DNA of 64,000 nt from Chitinophaga sancti (GTDB lineage: Bacteria > Bacteroidota > Bacteroidia > Chitinophagales > Chitinophagaceae), in contig NZ_CP139247.1 in NCBI RefSeq assembly GCF_034087045.1, forward strand, positions 1,860,001-1,924,000, read 5' to 3'. The notes under the pieces were generated by a model, which did no database searches, had not been told where the DNA came from, and saw only the letters and a program-made list of their open reading frames with translations. Shown piece by piece: positions 49,537 through 58,577 of the stretch; the stretch's first letter is position 1, and the number at the start of each line of letters is the position of its first letter. The position numbers and the translations under genes are program-made.

Positions 49537-50947
49537 ATTTTAATACGTTGGGTTTAATACCGGAAAGGGCGTCAGTAAGTGTTTGTTGCTGAGTTGCGTC
49601 CAGATCCAGTTTAACAATAGCATCCAGGGCTTTTTGCCTGGAGAGTGTATCAATTAGTTCATTGCGTACTACGGCCAGCAGTACATCGAAGTGGTGGGTA
49701 ATGCCGGGGTGCAGGTAGCCATCGAGGCACAGGCGCAGGAGTTCTCTGTCTGTATCGTAGAGCAGTACATCTTCGAGTGCAGGGACCACCTGTGGATAGA
49801 TCCCGGCAACATTGGCCAGCAGACCGGCACAGGTCACCCTGAACGGAGAACCAGGTTCTGTGAGTTCTGTGGCAAATACATCTACCAGCTGTGGATGACG
49901 TGCTACAGAAAGAGCTTTCACCTGGTTGAACAATACTTCGCGTATGCTTTCGTCCCTTTCGCGGGAGAAGAGGAGTAAAAGCGGATCGAGGATCTGTTCA
50001 GTTTTCAGGCGGCTGGTAACGAGCGAGAGTACCTTTTTTCTATGTTCGGCAACCGGGAGGTCTTTGATGCTTTCCAGCATGATATTGCTGATGTGCATAT
50101 CTCTGCCCATGTAAGGGGCCAGCATATCGGTGATGGCAGCAAATTCTCCATCGTCGTATACAGAAGGATTGGCAGCGAAGGCGTTGGCCACGGCTAGCCT
50201 GATTTCCGGAATACGCATGGCGGGTTTGATGAGTTCCAGCAGATCGTAGCGGATGCCATTAGTTCCCGTTTGAGGCAGTGCTGTTGCTAAAGTAATGAGC
50301 TGTGCATCGCTCATTTGTTTATTATCAGCGAGACGGCGCATGACGCGTATGCGGATGTCCGGATCATTTTTAATATCGAGGTAAGGTTGTGCCGCAGCAA
50401 AGAGTTGATCGCCCCAGCGGGTGCATTTCTCTGCCAGCGTGAGTGCTTGAGATTGCAGCAGGGTAGGAGAGTTACGATGTTTTTCCAGTGCGGCAACGGC
50501 CATATCTTCAGTGATAAGTGGCAGGTTGGCCAGGGTATCCTGGATGGCGACCATTTCGGGTTCACTGAGGTGAGGGGTGGCAGAGAGTTCGATGAAGAAG
50601 TCTACCAGTTGCTGGTCCTGGTGAATACTTTCCTGTAGTCTGAATAAGAGGGCAACGCGGGTATCTCTTTCCTTTTCCTGTCTGAAGAACTGAAGGAGGG
50701 CATCGAAGAGGACACGTGGTTCCGGAAAGCGGGAGGTGTTCAACGAAGTAAGGAAGAACATAACTTCATCCCGTAATCTTTTGTCTTTGACATCAGGTAA
50801 TACCTGTAGCAGGGCGGTGATGACTTCTGGTTCGTGCAGGTGGCTTTTGGCCAGCTGTAGTATCTGTGCTTTGATCACTGTTTCTGCGTAAAGGCTACCC
50901 AGTACTTGTCTGATCAGTCCCGGTAGGGATTGTTGGGTTTTGTCCAT
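49529..50947 (-). CDS. HEAT-like repeat protein, second gene of the operon
   Basis: 472 residues, soluble, helical repeats throughout. Examples are KDKRLRDEVMFFLTSLNTSR, DIKNDPDIRIRVMRRLADNK, ERDESIREVLFNQVKALSVA and YDTDRELLRLCLDGYLHPGI. There is no signal peptide, membrane helix or catalytic motif. It ends by overlapping the 705-residue gene by 8 bp and begins 39 bp after the small Sm-like gene. The smallest of the three solenoids, it may be the scaffold nearest the Sm-like protein. Confidence 0.8.
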   Translation of the reverse strand: MDKTQQSLPGLIRQVLGSLYAETVIKAQILQLAKSHLHEPEVITALLQVLPDVKDKRLRDEVMFFLTSLNTSRFPEPRVLFDALLQFFRQEKERDTRVALLFRLQESIHQDQQLVDFFIELSATPHLSEPEMVAIQDTLANLPLITEDMAVAALEKHRNSPTLLQSQALTLAEKCTRWGDQLFAAAQPYLDIKNDPDIRIRVMRRLADNKQMSDAQLITLATALPQTGTNGIRYDLLELIKPAMRIPEIRLAVANAFAANPSVYDDGEFAAITDMLAPYMGRDMHISNIMLESIKDLPVAEHRKKVLSLVTSRLKTEQILDPLLLLFSRERDESIREVLFNQVKALSVARHPQLVDVFATELTEPGSPFRVTCAGLLANVAGIYPQVVPALEDVLLYDTDRELLRLCLDGYLHPGITHHFDVLLAVVRNELIDTLSRQKALDAIVKLDLDATQQQTLTDALSGIKPNVLKYE

Positions 50948-50986
50948 ACTATTTTCAATTAAAGATATGCTGGTATAAAAGTGGGC

Positions 50987-51181
50987 TTACAATGTGCTGA
51001 TCGCCTCGATCTTGTCCAAGGCAACGACGCATCTTTTGCCATCATGGGTTCTTAACTCTACGGCTTCCGGATACAGGTTACTCACAACACCTTGTAGTGT
51101 GGCGTGGGTGATGTAGATACTGATTTGTTGCTGTTCCAGACGGCTGCTTTCAAGTAAGGATATGAATATGGGTGATGGCAT
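50987..51181 (-). CDS. Small Sm/Hfq-like protein, first gene of the HEAT operon
   Basis: 64 residues. After a short helix (IFISLLESSRLEQQ) comes a predicted five-strand barrel, ISIYITHATLQGVVSNLYPE then AVELRTHDGKRCVVALDKIE. This matches an Sm-type pattern: strand, turn with G, strand, polar loop, strand, final IEAIS. An Hfq/LSm-like RNA-binding fold is possible, but the KH motif of Hfq is not present, so a KOW- or PilZ-like barrel is also possible. It stands 39 bp before the first HEAT gene on the same strand. The fold call is a judgement from pattern only. Confidence 0.5.
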   Translation of the reverse strand: MPSPIFISLLESSRLEQQQISIYITHATLQGVVSNLYPEAVELRTHDGKRCVVALDKIEAISTL

Positions 51182-51341
51182 GGATGATCCGTTTTAATGA
51201 ATAAAGAGGCAACGGTAAAATTGTATACGAACATAAACAGGGCCAAAAGTAAGGAAGTTTGATTTTAATACCAACCTTGGTGGCGGGTGGCGGGGGAACT
51301 TTCACATTTTGTTAAAAAGCAGACCCTGTAGTTTGCTTGCT

Positions 51342-51878
51342 TTATCCAGCCATTAGGATTTTATCAAATCTCAACCTGCCGGCCTTGATTTTGAATACGT
51401 AGAAGATGGCGTATTCGCCGCTACCGTATTCAGGATCGGATTTTTTATTATAGCTACTGAGTTGCAGCGTTACAGTTTGTTCATCCTTATCGTAGGTAGC
51501 TTCCATGCTATAGTATTCTTCCTGATCATCTGTGAATTCGGCTGTTTTGGACGTGCCTTTTTCGTATAGGTCTTTTGTTTTAATTTTCAGGAAGGCGGTA
51601 ATGAATTGTTTATCGAAGATTTTGTCGAAATATAGGTCGAACGATTTCTCTGTGACGGGGGCTTCCTTTTCTGCGAGGTTAGGTACTCCGACCATGTACC
51701 AGAATTCAGCATTGTTGTAAGGAAAGTTAAAGAAGGTTTTAGTTGTTTCTTTATCTCTCTGATAGATAGCGTCTCTAAGGGTACGGACCTGGTCAATCCA
51801 GGTGCCTGTGGTGTCGGGAGACGCAATGGCAGTGTGGGCGCACAAGAACAGGCAAATGTATAATAAGGTTCTTTTCAT
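51342..51878 (-). CDS. Exported protein of unknown function
   Basis: 178 residues with a signal peptide (1-19, LYICLFLCAHTAIA). The mature part has charged helices (TLRDAIYQRDKETTKTFFNF) and a beta-rich end, TVTLQLSSYNKKSDPEYGSG then EYAIFYVFKIKAGRLRFDKI. No family recognised. It probably sits in the periplasm or outside. It is upstream of, but not close to, the HEAT operon start (160 bp away). Confidence 0.7.
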   Translation of the reverse strand: MKRTLLYICLFLCAHTAIASPDTTGTWIDQVRTLRDAIYQRDKETTKTFFNFPYNNAEFWYMVGVPNLAEKEAPVTEKSFDLYFDKIFDKQFITAFLKIKTKDLYEKGTSKTAEFTDDQEEYYSMEATYDKDEQTVTLQLSSYNKKSDPEYGSGEYAIFYVFKIKAGRLRFDKILMAG

Positions 51879-51934
51879 GGCTTAAATTTAAAAATTTATA
51901 TTTGAATAGTTTTTACCCCGCAACCTAATTTGTT

Positions 51935-52213
51935 ATGATTCCACTGCATCTACAATCTACATACAGTATGTTGACATGTGCTTTTACACATCCGTTGGAA
52001 CAACATACATACGAAGGCGTGATACGGTTTTTGTATTATGACATGTCTGACGAATGCCTGGCGCAGGTATTGTCTTACATGGTAGATAAAGAGATAGCTA
52101 TGATCAAGGATGATATAGCCCGATATTATAATGCAGACGAAAGTCAGTATCTTGATGTGAGAGAACAACTCATCAGCTGTGGGTATGATGATTGGTTAAA
52201 TGAAAATGATTAA
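51935..52213 (+). CDS. Small protein of unknown function
   Basis: 92 residues, acidic, predicted mostly helical, no signal peptide or membrane helix. It has four cysteines' worth of scattered Cys and many Tyr/Asp residues (FLYYDMSDECLAQVLSYMVD, DIARYYNADESQYLDVREQ). The codon pattern is reasonable and it lies divergent from the exported protein gene. No family recognised. Confidence 0.55.
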   Translation: MIPLHLQSTYSMLTCAFTHPLEQHTYEGVIRFLYYDMSDECLAQVLSYMVDKEIAMIKDDIARYYNADESQYLDVREQLISCGYDDWLNEND

Positions 52214-52313
52214 TACCTTACTACAATATTTGTTGCACCTGCCAGTTGGATTTGTGTGGCTCATTTCTTATTAGAGAATGTGATGATCACCTGTGTGGTA
52301 TTTATTGGCAGCA

Positions 52314-52661
52314 TTAAAGAGATCGCAGAAGCTTTCGCCTGTGAAAAATGATCTTCACAAAAGAGACGAGTTCGCTGATAGCAGTGATCCCCAATGCATA
52401 TTTGAAAGTAGACGGATCTACGCCCAGGATGAACACAATCAGGATAACCACGGGTAAGATCATCATACCATATCCTTTCCATCCAATCCACTTTTGGGTA
52501 AGAGATACCAGCACACCCCAGATCAGGCTGAAAAAGCCGGCGGCTGCCAGTAAGCCCAGCATAACGAAGCTACCTTTTTCAGGAGCGAAGAAATTATAGA
52601 ACAAGATGCTCCATAATATGACGAGGAGGATATAGAGCAGGATGTATGGTACGCGTTTCAT
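52314..52661 (-). CDS. Small four-helix membrane protein of unknown function
   Basis: 115 residues with four hydrophobic segments: YILLYILLVILWSILFYNFF, FVMLGLLAAAGFFSLIWGVL, YGMMILPVVILIVFILGV and YALGITAISELVSFVKIIF. The basic end is FHRRKLLRSL, and the N-terminus starts MKRVP. No family recognised. Confidence 0.65.
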   Translation of the reverse strand: MKRVPYILLYILLVILWSILFYNFFAPEKGSFVMLGLLAAAGFFSLIWGVLVSLTQKWIGWKGYGMMILPVVILIVFILGVDPSTFKYALGITAISELVSFVKIIFHRRKLLRSL

Positions 52662-52827
52662 AGCGACAAAAATATGAGAAAATCTTAATTAATCCGCTTG
52701 TTGAGGCAGGAGTTGAGGTTGTTGCAGGAGCAGTTTTTTTCGGGGGAGTTGTTTATGAGTTGATTAATTCGGAACTCATAAAAAAATCAGCCTGTAGAGA
52801 TTAGCATAGGGGTTACCAGCGTATAAT

Positions 52828-52859
52828 AAAAAGGGAACATCCGACGATGTTCCCTTTTT
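52828..52859. terminator. Terminator after asmA-like gene
   Basis: AAAAAGGGAACATC / GATGTTCCCTTTTT, perfect stem with CGAC loop, directly next to the AsmA stop at 52861. Confidence 0.85.
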
Positions 52860-52860
52860 A

Positions 52861-55800
52861 TTATTCCTGATCTTCTTCATCTTCTGTTTCTTCCAGCTGA
52901 TCCTTATCACTCCCTCTCTTCAGCTTCACCTTCGGGTTACTTTGTGTTCCAGTTACATTGAACGGGATGCCCAATATCCCTAATGGTGGCAATCCCAGTC
53001 TGCCTTTCAGGTTTAGTTTTCCATCAAAACTCACTTGACCTTCAAATCTGGGGCGGAAACCAGCCACACGCATTTTGGTCTTCTCTATCGTAATGATATT
53101 ATTATTGATTTTGGATTTGATATTGATTTTTGACAAATCCGGGTCTCGTACGTCATCCTTTCCGGTGGCGCTACTTACGGCATTGAATAACCGGAATCCC
53201 TTCATTTTTACTTTCTTCACAGACAGTACGCCTTCTCCTTTCAGAGAAGGATAGACTGGCTGCATATTCTCATCCAGTCTTCCGCTTAGGTGGTATTCAA
53301 GTCCTACGATACCACTGGCACTACTTGCGGAGGTGGCCATGTCATGGAATAATTTGATTTCATTGTAGGCGCGCTTTATATCAAATTCAGCAGCGGAGAT
53401 ATGGTAATCGAAAGTGGCCTTTCGGGTATTGATACTGGTATACTTTGCATCCATCTCCACCGGCGCTCCGATTATAGTAAAGCCGGTTTGGTTCAGCTGG
53501 AGGTAGTTGCTGTCAATTACCAGCTGGCCATGGAAATCGTTGATTTTAATACCGTTAAAATATATCCTTGCTGCATTGGCATTCAGGGTAAGCGACAGGT
53601 TGGCGGGTACCATGACCACACCGGAAGAGGAAGAAGTGTTGGTGGTTGTAGAAGTGATACCTGTGGTGTTGGTGGATGTTGAATGACCTCCATATACCAT
53701 CAGTTCATCTACCAGTATATAATCGCTTTTAAAATTAAACTGCCCATGCAAAACCTGATCTTTTTGCGTAGCATACCCGATCACATTGGTCAAATAGCCA
53801 TCCAGGCGGATAGTAGATTTACCATAACGGGCATTGAACTGATCGAACCACATCTTATCCTGGTCAAAACGGAATACACCGTTAGCAATATAAAATGGGA
53901 GTGGGAATAATTCAGAGGTAAGAGTGATATCTTTTACAACCAGGCTTCCTTTGTTGTATAATTTGTTGTAACGTCCTGCCATTGCATCGCTATGTGTACC
54001 ACGTAATGACAGGTTGGTTTTGATCAGACCTTTCACATCATACCCTTGCTGTGCAAACACTTTGTAGATCTTACCAAGGTCAATATTCCCATTGGAGGTG
54101 ATATTATAACGCAGGTTATCAAAGTTGTTCAGATCCGCTTTCAACACAAATGGCTGTCCCTCAAATTCAAATGATATCGGTTTGATATTTACATTTAGTG
54201 ATTTGAAAGTACCTGTAGTGTTGGTAATAGTGGCATCAATATTTATTTTTTCCAAAGGATTGGGGTAGTATTTCGTCTGCACAACGCCATTGTTCATAGT
54301 GAGCGTGGCGATGGTGACAGGGAACAATCTTTTTACTGGTACGTAACTGCCTTTTGTGACAATGTTGATATGCAGGTCTCCGGCCATAGATAGGCTATCC
54401 AATGGGTAGAACTGCTTCACCTCGTCCAGGTGAAGTATCCCTTCCAGACTGGCATCCACGAGTGGACTGCTGGCATTGCTGACCTGGAAATAGCCTTTGA
54501 TATAGTTACTCAGCACATTTGCATTGATGTTTTTAACGGCAAGCATGGCATGTGCATAGTTGCTGTCGGGGCAGGAAGCCTGGATGTCAAAATTGATATT
54601 GTCAACAGCTTTTGGTAAAGAAGCGAATTTGAAATACCCGTTATGGAAGGAAGACTGGAAGCTGAATGCCGGAATGCTGCTGATGACGGTATCGGCTTGT
54701 TTCCGCAGTCCTCGGTATACAATGGACTTTGCATATTTTCCATCAGCCAGCAGGTGGGCCTGTAGTCTGCCTTTCATGGCAAATGAGTCCAGTCCTACGG
54801 CTTTACTCCATTTTTCCAGGTCTATATCTGTATTCAGTTTAACATGAACTTCCGGCGTTTTGATACCTTTCAGTTTCATGATCGCGCTAAAGTAATCCTT
54901 GTCTATATTGAAGAAAATAGAGTCGATATTCACAACCAGGCTATCGGTATTCAGTTGTCGTAATTGTGACTGGAAGTTGAGGAACAGGTTTTTTACAGGG
55001 GCGGGTGCTTTTGCATTGGAGATGGTACCATTTCTGATCTGCATATTAAATGTGAGGTCAGGCATGGTGTTGGTTGCTGCTATGTATTGACCGGTCAGGG
55101 TGGCATTTACATCAGCGGTTCCCGCTACATGTGTATGTTCCAGCCAGGAGGTGTATTCATGTGGCAGGGCACTAAAAATGGCGCCCAGGCTGGATTCTTT
55201 TGAATTGAGTTTGAAATCCATCGCATATCCATTCTTTAAAAATCCGAATTTCCCATTTAATTGTACAGGGAGTTCATTGATTTTCAGGTCATTCTTTTCA
55301 AAGATCAGATCCAGTGAATTGGTATTGATTTTTGTAATCAGCTCTCCATCCAGCTTTTTATTCTGGATATAGGGTGTATTGCCATAGCTCAGATCGAAAG
55401 AGGAGGCACGAAGGCGGGAATACAGATCAAACTGGGCTTTGCTGAGATCTCCTTTACCCAGGTAATCCACATTCTGGGCCTTTACATAAAGCGGGAGTGA
55501 CTGATCGTTGTAAATGATATTGCAGTGTTCCAGCTGAATCCGGGCTATTTTCAGAGAGGCGCTACCGCTATCTGTTTTAGTGTTATTAGTAGATGGTGCT
55601 GATTGGTAGACGTTATAGTTTGGATGGCCGGCAGCATCTACCAGCACGTGAATATTTCCTTTCGTGAGGTAGATTTCATCGATGCTGATGGCGTTTGAGA
55701 AAATGCTGGCGAGGTTTACACCGAGGGCTACTTCATCAGCGGCGATCAGTGTGTCTTTTTGGAAAGGCGCCGCGCCTTTCAGACTAAAATCATAGAGGGT

Positions 55801-56019
55801 TAACGTGAGGGAAGGGAAGTGGTTGAAAAAGGAAAGTCTTGCCTTTGAGAAGTTGAGATCACCAGTAATACTGTTATTGGTCCATGTCTTGATCTTGTTG
55901 GATACAGTCGATGGAAAGAGGACGGGGAGGAGGAATAGCAGTAATAAAAGTGATACAATAGAAATGCCGGCAATCTTCAATGTTCGTAGTGCTGTTCTTT
56001 TGATTTGGACGTAGCTCAT
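52861..56019 (-). CDS. AsmA-family / AsmA-like C-terminal domain protein
   Basis: 1052 residues. One N-terminal membrane helix (about 17-37, ISIVSLLLLLFLLPVLF) precedes a very long periplasmic beta-rich region. It opens with the AsmA pattern NNSITGDLNFSKARLSFFNH then FPSLTLTLYDFSLKGAAPF and has many beta repeats of the kind forming a lipid-transfer groove. The AsmA-like C-terminal part is GVLSVKKVKMKGFRLFNAVS and KTKMRVAGFRPRFEGQVSF. The acidic tail is DKDQLEETEDEEDQE. Related AsmA/TamB/YhdP proteins move phospholipids between inner and outer membranes. Length and single anchor fit. It is monocistronic as far as can be seen. Confidence 0.88.
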   Translation of the reverse strand: MSYVQIKRTALRTLKIAGISIVSLLLLLFLLPVLFPSTVSNKIKTWTNNSITGDLNFSKARLSFFNHFPSLTLTLYDFSLKGAAPFQKDTLIAADEVALGVNLASIFSNAISIDEIYLTKGNIHVLVDAAGHPNYNVYQSAPSTNNTKTDSGSASLKIARIQLEHCNIIYNDQSLPLYVKAQNVDYLGKGDLSKAQFDLYSRLRASSFDLSYGNTPYIQNKKLDGELITKINTNSLDLIFEKNDLKINELPVQLNGKFGFLKNGYAMDFKLNSKESSLGAIFSALPHEYTSWLEHTHVAGTADVNATLTGQYIAATNTMPDLTFNMQIRNGTISNAKAPAPVKNLFLNFQSQLRQLNTDSLVVNIDSIFFNIDKDYFSAIMKLKGIKTPEVHVKLNTDIDLEKWSKAVGLDSFAMKGRLQAHLLADGKYAKSIVYRGLRKQADTVISSIPAFSFQSSFHNGYFKFASLPKAVDNINFDIQASCPDSNYAHAMLAVKNINANVLSNYIKGYFQVSNASSPLVDASLEGILHLDEVKQFYPLDSLSMAGDLHINIVTKGSYVPVKRLFPVTIATLTMNNGVVQTKYYPNPLEKINIDATITNTTGTFKSLNVNIKPISFEFEGQPFVLKADLNNFDNLRYNITSNGNIDLGKIYKVFAQQGYDVKGLIKTNLSLRGTHSDAMAGRYNKLYNKGSLVVKDITLTSELFPLPFYIANGVFRFDQDKMWFDQFNARYGKSTIRLDGYLTNVIGYATQKDQVLHGQFNFKSDYILVDELMVYGGHSTSTNTTGITSTTTNTSSSSGVVMVPANLSLTLNANAARIYFNGIKINDFHGQLVIDSNYLQLNQTGFTIIGAPVEMDAKYTSINTRKATFDYHISAAEFDIKRAYNEIKLFHDMATSASSASGIVGLEYHLSGRLDENMQPVYPSLKGEGVLSVKKVKMKGFRLFNAVSSATGKDDVRDPDLSKINIKSKINNNIITIEKTKMRVAGFRPRFEGQVSFDGKLNLKGRLGLPPLGILGIPFNVTGTQSNPKVKLKRGSDKDQLEETEDEEDQE

Positions 56020-56262
56020 AAAAGCCCCCGGGTATTTTTTTAAACCCGGTGTAAAGGTAAGTAGTTTTTCATGAGCTCGATTAGAATGGGTTAAGAGTGA
56101 GGTAGTTATAGAGATTATTTTGAATATGTATGGTTGAGTATTGATGTATTGGTGGAATTAATTATTCATTTCATCGGCAGTTAGAATGTGTTGTGTAAAT
56201 AAATTGGGAAAGCAAAAAGAAGGCGCCTTAGTAAGTCGCCGTTCTTTTTCAGCGTGTTGTAC

Positions 56263-56454
56263 TTACCTGGTATTGCATGATCCATTATTACAGCTATCAC
56301 AGCAGGTAGTATTGACCAGTGCCTGAATGATGATCATGGTACCAAATATGGCAATGATCAGGAGTTGCATCTGTATAGCCACACCGATTAAAATTATGCC
56401 GGCAATCAGTCTTATTATCCTGAAAAAGCTCCAGTTTTTAATTATTTTGTTCAT
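56263..56454 (-). CDS. Small membrane protein with Cys-rich tail (DUF2892-like)
   Basis: 63 residues. Two hydrophobic helices (RIIRLIAGIILIGVAIQM and LLIIAIFGTMIIIQALV) in the DUF2892/YgaP-tail pattern precede a short end with four cysteines at 51, 52, 55 and 60 (TTCCDSCNNGSCNTR). The cysteines could bind a metal or form disulfides. No rhodanese domain is attached, unlike YgaP. It is monocistronic and divergent from namZ. Confidence 0.7.
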   Translation of the reverse strand: MNKIIKNWSFFRIIRLIAGIILIGVAIQMQLLIIAIFGTMIIIQALVNTTCCDSCNNGSCNTR

Positions 56455-56546
56455 AAGTTCTTTCGCGATTTGGTTGTAAAAATCCGATAGGAAAAAGAGA
56501 ATGACTGTAACTATTGTTACATATTTAGTTTTAGATTAAAAATATC

Positions 56547-57722
56547 ATGGTACAATTGGGTATAGACAGACTACTACTTACTGCATGGGACTGGAAAGCC
56601 AGGCGGATAGGTTTCGTAACGAACAATGCGGCTGTTACCTCAAACTATGAAGCTTCCAGGAAAGCCTTAATAAGGAATGGATTTAATGTTGTCAGGTTAT
56701 TTTCTCCGGAGCACGGATTGGATACTACCGGGCCGGATGGTCACTTTATGGGAAATACGATGGATACTCTGACAGGTTTGCCGGTAGTGAGCTTATATGG
56801 TGACAAGTTGGCCCCGGATCAGAAGGACTTTGAAGATCTGGATGTAATCCTGATTGACCTGCCTGATATTGGTAGTCGTTTTTATACTTATTTATGGACT
56901 TTGACTTATGTGCTGGAGGCAGGAGCGCTCTATGGAAAAAAATTGATTGTATTAGACAGGCCTAATCCAATTTCTGGAAATCTCCTGCTTGCCGAAGGTC
57001 CGATGCTTGATGAAGTAAATGCTGCCAGTTTTATTGGCAGGTGGGCGATCCCCGTTCGTCATAGCTGTACAATAGGTGAGCTGTCGTATTATTTTAACAT
57101 CGAAAGAAAAATTGGGTGTGACCTCCAGGTTGTTACATGTACTGGGTGGAGGCGTCATATGTTTCATCCTGATTGGAGCGAATCATTTGTACCTGCTTCT
57201 CCTGCTATTAATACTTTTGAGACTGCCTTGCTTTATCCCTGTCTTTGCTTCCTGGAAGCGACAAATATCAGTGAGGGTAGAGGTACCGCTGTGCCTTTTA
57301 GGGTAGCAGGTGCTCCATGGATAAATGCAGGAGAGCTGGCGGACATATTTAATGATAATATTAGAACAGCTGTTGTGGCCCGTGAAGTTGATTTCGTGCC
57401 GGAAGTGGGTAGATATGCAGGTAATAGTTGTAAAGGTATAATGTTGCATGTGACAGACAGATACCAGTTTCATGCAGTAAAAACCGGGTTACTATTGATT
57501 AAGCTGATCATGGATACTTATAAAGGGAGGTTTGAATGGGCGCCATACAAAACCCTTGTGAATGGAAAGGGGGAAAACCATTTGACATTATTATTGGGTC
57601 AACAAAATGCAGAAGATTTTTTCAAATTGCCTTTTGAGGGTTTTAAGGAGGAGTTGGATGATTATGTTAGCAATGGGAATTGGAGAGAATTGGTAGAGCC
57701 CGTTTTAATTTATGAAGATTAA
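56547..57722 (+). CDS. DUF1343 exo-beta-N-acetylmuramidase (NamZ-like)
   Basis: 391 residues, family DUF1343/GH171. It has GFVTNNAAVTSNYEASRKAL, RLFSPEHGLDTTGPDGHFMG, VILIDLPDIGSRFYTYLWTL, VLDRPNPISG and CLCFLEATNISEGRGTAVPF. Characterised NamZ releases MurNAc from the non-reducing ends of peptidoglycan fragments. No signal peptide is seen at the ATG 56547 start, so this copy appears cytoplasmic, unlike exported forms. It is followed by a relic and the oxidase operon, not by other muropeptide recycling genes. Confidence 0.88.
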   Translation: MVQLGIDRLLLTAWDWKARRIGFVTNNAAVTSNYEASRKALIRNGFNVVRLFSPEHGLDTTGPDGHFMGNTMDTLTGLPVVSLYGDKLAPDQKDFEDLDVILIDLPDIGSRFYTYLWTLTYVLEAGALYGKKLIVLDRPNPISGNLLLAEGPMLDEVNAASFIGRWAIPVRHSCTIGELSYYFNIERKIGCDLQVVTCTGWRRHMFHPDWSESFVPASPAINTFETALLYPCLCFLEATNISEGRGTAVPFRVAGAPWINAGELADIFNDNIRTAVVAREVDFVPEVGRYAGNSCKGIMLHVTDRYQFHAVKTGLLLIKLIMDTYKGRFEWAPYKTLVNGKGENHLTLLLGQQNAEDFFKLPFEGFKEELDDYVSNGNWRELVEPVLIYED

Positions 57723-57740
57723 CAAACGTACTGTCAGGCA

Positions 57741-57903
57741 TTGATAAAGAATTAGCGGACCCTTCTCCCGTTTCTTTAAGAAGTATGAAGGGATAAGTCC
57801 TGAAAAATTCAAGAAAATGAAACATCCCCATGAAGATTTTATAGCCCAACCCCTGCCCGGAGGTCGATATTTTTTAATAATAAGTAAAAAGGTACATCAT
57901 TGA
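57741..57903 (+). pseudogene. Relic of an AraC-family regulator C-terminus
   Basis: In the frame ending at TGA 57901-57903 the DNA reads FSRFFKKYEGISPEKFKKMK, the last helix of an AraC-type HTH (usually DPSHFSRFFKKYxGxSPxxYR). The preceding bases read KELADPS in another frame, so about two codons of the normal ADPSHFSRFF joint are damaged. No upstream AraC sequence remains, because namZ ends at 57722. It is a leftover end of a regulator gene, sitting just ahead of the oxidase operon. Confidence 0.6.
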
Positions 57904-57938
57904 GGTAAATAGGATAACTGCCGGCTTCTTAGGGTATC

Positions 57939-57973
57939 TAATTTTGTTCCTGAAATAACACATATATAGGAAC
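57939..57973 (+). promoter_or_regulatory. Promoter region of the ba3 oxidase operon
   Basis: TAATTTTG at 57939-57946 matches TAnnTTTG, with CTG (not TTG) 18 bp upstream. Just after it, GTTCCT (57946-57951) and AGGAAC (57968-57973) form an inverted repeat that touches the ATG at 57974, which could be an operator or a start-hiding hairpin. Confidence 0.45.
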
Positions 57974-58108
57974 ATGAACACAAATGCGCATTCTGATATC
58001 GAAAAAAACTTCAAACCCAGAGGTACCATCGCTTTCATAATTTTATTGTTGCTTCTTACTGTTTTAGTATGGTTCAGCGTGTATAATCTTCAGCTGGAGA
58101 GACATTGA
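57974..58108 (+). CDS. Cytochrome c oxidase subunit IIA (small ba3 subunit)
   Basis: A 44-residue protein. A hydrophilic start (MNTNAHSDIEKNFKPRGT) is followed by one membrane helix (IAFIILLLLLTVLVWFSVYN) and a short end (LQLERH). This is the form of the single-helix subunit IIA of ba3-type oxidases. The stop lies 16 bp before the CuA subunit gene, as expected for the operon. Small size makes family proof weak, but the context is strong. Confidence 0.75.
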   Translation: MNTNAHSDIEKNFKPRGTIAFIILLLLLTVLVWFSVYNLQLERH

Positions 58109-58124
58109 GTTAATAATTATTATT

Positions 58125-58574
58125 ATGAATAAGTATGAAATAAAAGTCATTTTACTGAGTAGTTCGGTAATGGCAATATTCTTTTTTGCTCTCCTTTATA
58201 ATGTATTCGCCAGGAAAATAGATGTCCCTACCTGTATTCCCTACCAGGCATCCTTTCAGCAGTCAGTGGTTAAGCAGGTTGATAATACACATTATGAAGT
58301 ATATGTTATTGCAAAAATGTGGGCCTTTGATCCCGCGGAAATTACTATACCAGTGGGTAGTACAGTTGATTTTTACCTGACCTCTGCTGATGTGGTACAT
58401 GGATTCAATATTGAACGAAAAGGAGTCAACCTGATGGCTGTACCGGGTGCCGTTAATAAGGTAACTGTAAAATTTACAGACTATGGAACTTATAGAATTG
58501 TATGTCATGAATATTGTGGTGCGGGGCATCATAATATGATGGCCCGGGTATTAGTTACTTATTTAAAGAGATAA
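58125..58574 (+). CDS. ba3-type cytochrome c oxidase subunit II (CuA)
   Basis: 149 residues with one N-terminal membrane helix (about 8-28) and a cupredoxin domain. The CuA ligands are all present: H92 in DVVHGFNIE, then C127, E129, C131, H135 and M138 in RIVCHEYCGAGHHNMMARV. It receives electrons from cytochrome c and passes them to subunit I. The short form with a single helix is typical of ba3 oxidases. The gene ends 3 bp before subunit I. Confidence 0.95.
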   Translation: MNKYEIKVILLSSSVMAIFFFALLYNVFARKIDVPTCIPYQASFQQSVVKQVDNTHYEVYVIAKMWAFDPAEITIPVGSTVDFYLTSADVVHGFNIERKGVNLMAVPGAVNKVTVKFTDYGTYRIVCHEYCGAGHHNMMARVLVTYLKR

Positions 58575-58577
58575 AGA

